The translations under genes were made by a program, and so were the position numbers. A stretch of DNA of 64,000 nt, from assembly GCA_021399445.1 (NCBI GenBank), contig JAJTUQ010000005.1, forward strand, positions 3,100,001 to 3,164,000, given 5' to 3'. Under the pieces are notes generated by a model that saw only the letters and a program-made list of their open reading frames with translations, made no database searches and was not told the origin of the DNA. Below are positions 58,390 to 64,000 of the stretch, piece after piece; positions within the stretch are counted from its first letter, which is position 1, and every line of letters starts with the position of its first letter. The DNA is from Xylogone sp. PMI_703 (lineage: Eukaryota > Ascomycota > Leotiomycetes).

Positions 58390-61300
58390 CTAGTGACCAT
58401 AAAAGTTAGAGTCAAACTCTTCCGCTCTGCGAACACCTTCGACGGACACATGATCATGACCTCCAACCGGCTCGCCACATTCGGGACACCGAGCTTGTTC
58501 CATCGGCATCCCACATTCTCCGACTGTGAACTGTAATCCGGGAATTAGTAAGTCAAGATTGAATTAATCGCAACGCAGCGAAGGATATTAGGGAACCTTA
58601 CCGGATGGTTATTTCGGCAATAGTACCAGTGACCCGTCCCCGAAAACTGCGTGGCTAGAGCCTTATAGACTTCCCTTTTCTCGTCTGTTGTGACAGCACT
58701 GTAAAACGTAGCTCCTCTAACAACTCTCTTCGCTTTCTCAATTTCCTCCTTCAAATGTGCCATCGTACCCTTATGTTTTTCATACAATTTCTCACATTCC
58801 TCTAGGTTCTCCATCTCTTTGTCGCGTATAGCACTCTCCTCAGCAACACCGAGTGATTCACCCTGGTCCTTGGAATTGTTGAGTGAAAGTACTGAAAATA
58901 AGGCGTGATAGATTCTAGCTTCTACTTCCTGTTGGGGGTGATTGGCTTTTTGACTAGCACTGGCTAAAGAGTCACACTTATTTAACATCCCCTTCAACTT
59001 TGTCGTTATTTCATCTCTTATCGTTGCAAGCATCCGGGGATCAAGGGAGCGATTGTTGTATATTGTGTCGAGATCCCAGAGTATTGTCCATGTGAGTCGG
59101 AGATGTAGACATTGACCTTTGAGGTGAAACCCAGCCTGGATATTCGATTCATCGAACTCAAAGGTATTTAGAGTACTCTTATTCTGCCGGGCAGCTGTAA
59201 CAGTAAATAAGTCATTGACTCGTACAAACGGCTGCTCTGTTTTGGACACAGATTTTGTAAACTTGTTTATTCGCTTTTGAAGATTGTTCCTTTGCTCTTG
59301 ATATGCCTCGACTGATTTATTAATTTGATCCTGGACCTTAGATCCACCCGCCTCTGGCGACCACTCTAGCATAAAAGATTTTCTCTCTTCTTCAATGCGT
59401 TTCTCTCTCTTTATGACATCGTCTATCAGCTTAGTGTATTGTTGATTTGAGTGCGAGACAAATTTTCTGGTTGCTTCATCGAGCATCATTATCTTGACAA
59501 TTCGGTTATACCGGTTGATATCTCTAAGAGGCATTCGGCATTCAGGACATGACTTGGTTGCCATTTCGGAATGGGGTATGCGTGAGAGTGCTTTCGGACG
59601 GATAATCTTGTTTGTTGCAGGGTCAATGTCATAGTGTTGCTTCAATTTCATTACACCGTCAAGGGAGGAAACCGTGAAGAAATGTCCACAGCGTGGAAAG
59701 ATCAGTGGGTCTTTGTCGATATCTATTTCTCTGTATTCTTCGAACATGAAGAGATCAACTTTGTGTGCGAGTATACTCGGTTCACAGCACTCTGGGCAAA
59801 ACTTGGAATCCGGACATTCCTCTCCACACACTCCTGGGCACTGATGTCCGCAACCCTTCAGCTTTCGTTCGCATCGATTGTTACAGGGAACAATGTTACA
59901 TGGGACTGCACATGGCATCGTACACTTGTCCTCCCGATGACTGCAATGCCATCCACAATTCTCTGCACAGGGTGGGCATGGCTCGCTACACTTCTTGGGA
60001 CACCTGCTATGCGCACAACGTATCTCACAGGGTCGATTGCAAGGAGGACAAGGAGACTCGGAGTGGCAGGGCTTGTTGCAGGTGTGTGGACAAGTCGAAT
60101 ATTGTCGCCCACATGAAGTATTGCAAATGCCGTGATCCACAATAGAAGTGTTATTTTCTCTCCGTCTGCAGAGGGAGCAAGATTTGGAGCAGTTATGTCC
60201 ACATAGTAGCGGAGTGTTGCATTTCTGAGAGCACCGGATAGACTTTTGGCTCTCGTGACACCGAACTTCGATTTTATGACCACAGTCGGTGATCTCTCGC
60301 TCTATCATCTCGTTGCATTTAATGTCGGCAAGTTTCTTTGTATGGTGACATTCCAACTCTTTGGCTGTGTGCCCGCAGGGAAGCACAACATTGGTAACCT
60401 TCTCCGTACAGTCTCCGCATGGAGCACCACATTTCTTAGAGCAAAGGTGCCCGCATGGCCTTGTCTTAGTACACAGCTCTATGCATTTCACTGCCCTATG
60501 AAGGGACTTCGAATGACATTTTACTGCGCAACTATGACCACAGATCAACCTTAGCCCACACTTCTCTGAACAGCCACCTTCAGGAGCTTTGGTAACGAAG
60601 TCCTCAGGAGAGGAAACATATACTTTTTTGCTCGGATGACGGGGGCAATGAAGCTCCAATTGAGGGCCGAGATTGGCATTTTGCTCAAACAGTCGGACAA
60701 CGGATGCCCACATCGGTGCACTAGAGGACGTCTGCGCATCTCCAATAATATACATACCATGCTTAGCACGACTAGTAGAAATAGACAAGTTACTAAGTTT
60801 GCATCTTAAACAAAAGGACACGGCACCTGAACACCTACCTCAACAAGACATTTATTCTGTTAGGAGTCTTCAGGAAGCCGCAGTTTCTGAATTTATTGCT
60901 CCGTACAAGGGAGACTATGACAACAGTGGCTTCCTCGCCCTAAAAACGAGTTAACTTAATTATCATTTGACCAATGTTCAAGGCTCTTACCTGAAAATTG
61001 TCCACACTGGATATCCTCAATTTATCAAGTATCTTCCCCTTTTGTATACCTTTCTGCCGGTGTTGCGATTTGGTATCTCTATTAGTACCGTCACCATCCA
61101 ACTCTGTTTCATCAAGATCTTCTAAGTCCCTGTCGCTGATTATGAGATCAGCCACTTCTCCTAACATTTCCATCAACAACTTCATCTGGCCTACGTAAGG
61201 TGTTAACACCGCGATTTCACCAGGGTCGTACTTTCCCTGTCGACAGAGGTGTTTCACCAATGCCATAACCATTTGGGCCTCCCATGTATTTGTCTTACTT

Positions 61301-64000
61301 TGCATGGGTTCGTCGGGATCACCTTTATCCTCTGGATTTCGGTGATCAAGCCAAAATAGACGACGTCTCATGCCGGGTATTTCGGGGTATTCTTTTGTTT
61401 TGGGGTGATCCAGAAGATTAGGATACAAGGTTTCTCGGATAAGGTTGGAGACTGACGGGTGCATTCGCCGCTGATGATCTAGTTGGGTAATTGGAGATCG
61501 CGACATATTTTGAAAACTTCCATCTGTATTCGGATTTCCGAAACGGGAGTTTGCCAATCTCTCAAATAGTGATTCATCGAGGTTATATTTGGGACCTTTA
61601 TGGTCATATTCCATTGAAAGTTTCAGATTAGAGATCTTGGGGCGCAGCTGAAGGTGATCTCCAATTAGTATTGCATGTTGGATAGATGGTAAAAGCGCAG
61701 TGAGGATGTGAGATTCCAACACTTCTCCTGCCTCTTCACAGATCAAGACTCTAGAACCAAGACCACGTATCAAATCCGAGTTATTTGCTAAACCCTGAGT
61801 AGTCACTCCAACAACTTGGAAGCGACTAAGAAGTTGCTTATCTGATTCTTCAAATAGAGAGGTTAAGATTTGTTTTTTACGCGCATGTGCTGTCACTAAA
61901 TAACTCAAAGCCTGGGATAGGTCGAGAAAGATACAGTCATGCCAGTACTTGTATAAACGCAATCGCTCCGATCGTTTTAGCATCCAGCAGTTAGTATTAG
62001 ATAGTTGCTCAATAGAGCGTTCTTCATCACCCTGAGTGAGGGCTTCATAAGAAAGCCACATTTCAATAGTATCAGCAATGGATTGAACAGTGGTAATCTT
62101 AAATAGATCGGTTGCTTGCTGCGGATATCTTCTCTGCAAGAATTCATGTATTTCCTCTGCACCGACATTGAGAATTTTTGTGCATATCTCTTCTATTTGG
62201 GACTTTAGCATGTCCAGGTCCGCCTGACAGCTAGCAATCTTTCTGCCCAAGCCGGGAACATGGGATTTTGTTTTATTTTTCTTGAGGTTTTCCAGAGACA
62301 GAGCTTCTAGCCCGGGTTGGGAACTGTAAGTAGCAAGTCGTACAATACTATCGATTCCCGATTTAAGCAGCTCACTGAGGAATTGATCCAATGCGTGGTT
62401 GGTATAACAGCTGTGTAAGACTCGAGTTAGTCAATAATAATAGGATGATCATAGTGACAACTTACACACACAAAATCGGACCTAATTGTAATATGTCTCT
62501 ATTCTTCAATAGACACCTTGCAATTTGTATTCCCACATATGATTTACCAGTGCCAGGAGGACCTTGTATAAGAGCTATCTCGTGTGTCAACGCTGAAGCC
62601 ATCGCAATCGCTTGACCGTTATCCAACGTCGTTTCCCTAGATATTCTCTCTGACAACTCGTGGGCATCCTGAGATGAAGAAAAGTTTAATGCCGTATTGT
62701 CACCAGCATTTTCATTCCTAGGAATACATGAAATATCAATAGTCACATCTTTTTGCAGGTATGGTGGTAGTGGTACAATGATATCTCCGTCGGTGTTTGT
62801 CGTTACAGGGTCATTGCCGCTGTGATCATGTGTTCGAGGTGCTAGCCAAGTAGCGAAAGGGATACGAGAGGGATCCTTGTGTAGATTTTGAAGGCACCGC
62901 AAAATACCTTCAAAAGTATTATATAAAATTGCGGGGAATTCAATTAATAAAATAGCGTGTCTCGCTGGCTCAGGGCGATCCTGACGTCGTCTAGTCAGCT
63001 CCACTAGTTGATATATACTCTCTTCATCCGTCGAGGAAGCTAGACGAAGTGTTATCATGGCCCTTTGAGCATCACTAATTAGGTCGCTAATGTGGTGGGT
63101 ATCTGAAGATTGTTGTTGTTCATTGCGGTCCCAGGATCCAATGTCCCTTTTAGACACTTGAAGGAAAACAATGTTAGGATCCTCCTCTTCCGCATTGATG
63201 AGAGCTAACAATGCCTTCCCTTCTCTTAATGCTCGGGATACTTGCCAAAACTTCTTTCTCTTTGCCATATTCTGGTGCCTTGCTCTGGGAGGTTGGTCAA
63301 ACTCCAGGTCTATCTCCATACCCTTTCTCGAGAGCGACTTTATCCGCTGAATCTCGGCTCCAGAATAGATGCGTAAGGGAGTCGGGCTATTTTCGCGTAT
63401 AATTTTATATTTGCTCCGCCAATCTGAACCATGAGCAATGACTTCCCAATTCTCAATGATTACACGCATGGCGTCGCGGAGTAGTCCTGAGGTATCTTCC
63501 CGTAAAAGACGAAACTGAGAGTCGAGGAGGCGAAGGATACCCGTTTCGTGATGCCCAGAAGCGGCACTATAAGCGTCACGGGTAGGAAGATAATCTTCTC
63601 GTTGGCTGTTGCAGAGAATTTCCGATATTGTGGGTAGTATTTTTATTTCAGAAATAAGCTCATGATCGTTATCATGGCGAGGGCCATATTGAGACCGTTC
63701 CCCCGGAAGATCCACAGTGATGGGCGGCTTGAAGGAATTCTTTGCTTGAGTTTTTGATTTATCCGTGTTCAAGGTAGGAATATCATCTCCGATAGCAAGT
63801 ATAGCTCGAATCTTGAGAATGTCGTCATGCACATAATGTAGCTTGCTGCCTTGGTGGCGACGATTCACATCCTCTATGTTGTAACAAGAACACAGTTGTT
63901 TGACCACATCTTTGAATTCCGGCATAATCGATGCTACTTGATTAAGGGTCAAGATGCTAAGCAGAGTCTTCGTTGCTAACAGCAAAACATCCACTACGAA
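58390..64000 (-). CDS. ZNFX1-like SF1 RNA helicase with NFX1-type and RZ-type zinc fingers (5' end outside window)
   Basis: Minus-strand exons in the window are 64000-62466, 62410-60991, 60939-60839, 60771-58602 and 58530-58390. All have GT-AG introns (55, 51, 67, 71 bp) and correct phase, giving about 1,788 residues; the N terminus is beyond the window. SF1 motifs in order: IQGPPGTGKS (Walker A, end of the first exon), CYTNHALDQFL, ICEEAGE (motif II), IGDHLQLRP (III), DHQRRMHPSVS (IV), VLTPYVGQ, NFQGEEATVVIVSLVRSN (V) and NRINVLLSRAKHGMYIIG (VI). The Cys/His-rich NFX1-type repeats follow (CGHLCSKKCGAPCGDC, CGHNCSKSC, CPHTCNKPCH and others). Then come a RCGHFF...CPECRMPL unit, a coiled coil and a C-terminal RZ-type finger (GHWYYCRNNHPFTVGECG then RCPECGEPVGG). 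ZNFX1 in animals and Hrr1 in fission yeast act with Argonaute/RdRP in small-RNA silencing, so a similar role is inferred. The gene looks intact. Confidence 0.93.

Noticed and set aside
62045..63402. Small frames on either strand inside the helicase exons, and 59634-60554 plus-strand frames
   Set aside because: They lie within coding exons whose splice phases and motifs are fully consistent on the minus strand.

Overview
The window comes from a filamentous ascomycete-type fungus. Genes have short GT-AG introns of about 48-91 bp, families are fungal (sugar transporter, ZNFX1-like helicase, P450, NRPS A domain), and a large AT-rich block of LTR retrotransposons carries repeat-induced point mutation (RIP)-like decay: CAA/CAG turned to TAA/TAG, Cys to Tyr, Asp to Asn. 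I cannot name the species.

Left flank (1-4729): balanced base composition and only broken genes, all on the minus strand. There is a possible HET-type N-terminal fragment (14-516), a cytochrome P450 pseudogene (1689-2879) with its heme cysteine changed to Tyr and three in-frame stops, a UDP-GlcNAc 2-epimerase (NeuC-like) pseudogene (2954-3843) and a relic of an NRPS-type adenylation domain (3881-4174). Together they look like a decayed specialised-metabolism or sugar-modification neighbourhood.

Centre (4730-55160): one nested stack of transposons, resolved by target-site duplications (TSDs). A 650-bp TIR/fold-back DNA element in a TA site holds a minus-strand chromovirus-type Ty3/gypsy element, A' (5316-54849, 606-bp LTRs, TSD ATAAT). 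A' was hit by a second copy A1 inside its own 3' LTR (5842-13232, TSD CTTAT), a Ty1/copia element (17075-23105, 194-bp LTRs, TSD GAAGG), and a different gypsy family B in both orientations (23348-34935 plus; 35777-53146 minus, truncated at its 5' end). B carries two solo LTRs, one of family A (34065-34671, TSD ATAAG) and one of an unnamed family (31103-31332, TSD GGATT). B' carries a third full A copy, A2 (40163-47551, TSD GTATT). A further solo LTR (4953-5189) sits in the fold-back element. Nearly all copies have lost reverse transcriptase catalytic residues. The two solo LTRs inside B are much less mutated.

Family A has gag, pol with a C-terminal chromodomain, and a convergent antisense ORF of exactly 462 nt between pol and the 3' LTR in all three copies. 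Family B has an extra coding block of over 1.4 kb 3' of integrase that I cannot assign.

Right flank (55161-64000): two apparently intact genes. These are a four-exon MFS sugar transporter (55632-57400, plus, 524 aa) and the C-terminal 1.8 kb residues' worth (about 1,788 aa) of a ZNFX1-type SF1 helicase with NFX1-type and RZ-type zinc fingers (58390 to beyond 64000, minus). A small inverted-repeat element (57873-58156) lies between them. ZNFX1/Hrr1-type helicases act in RNA-based silencing in other eukaryotes. Its position beside the silenced transposon block is notable but may be coincidence.
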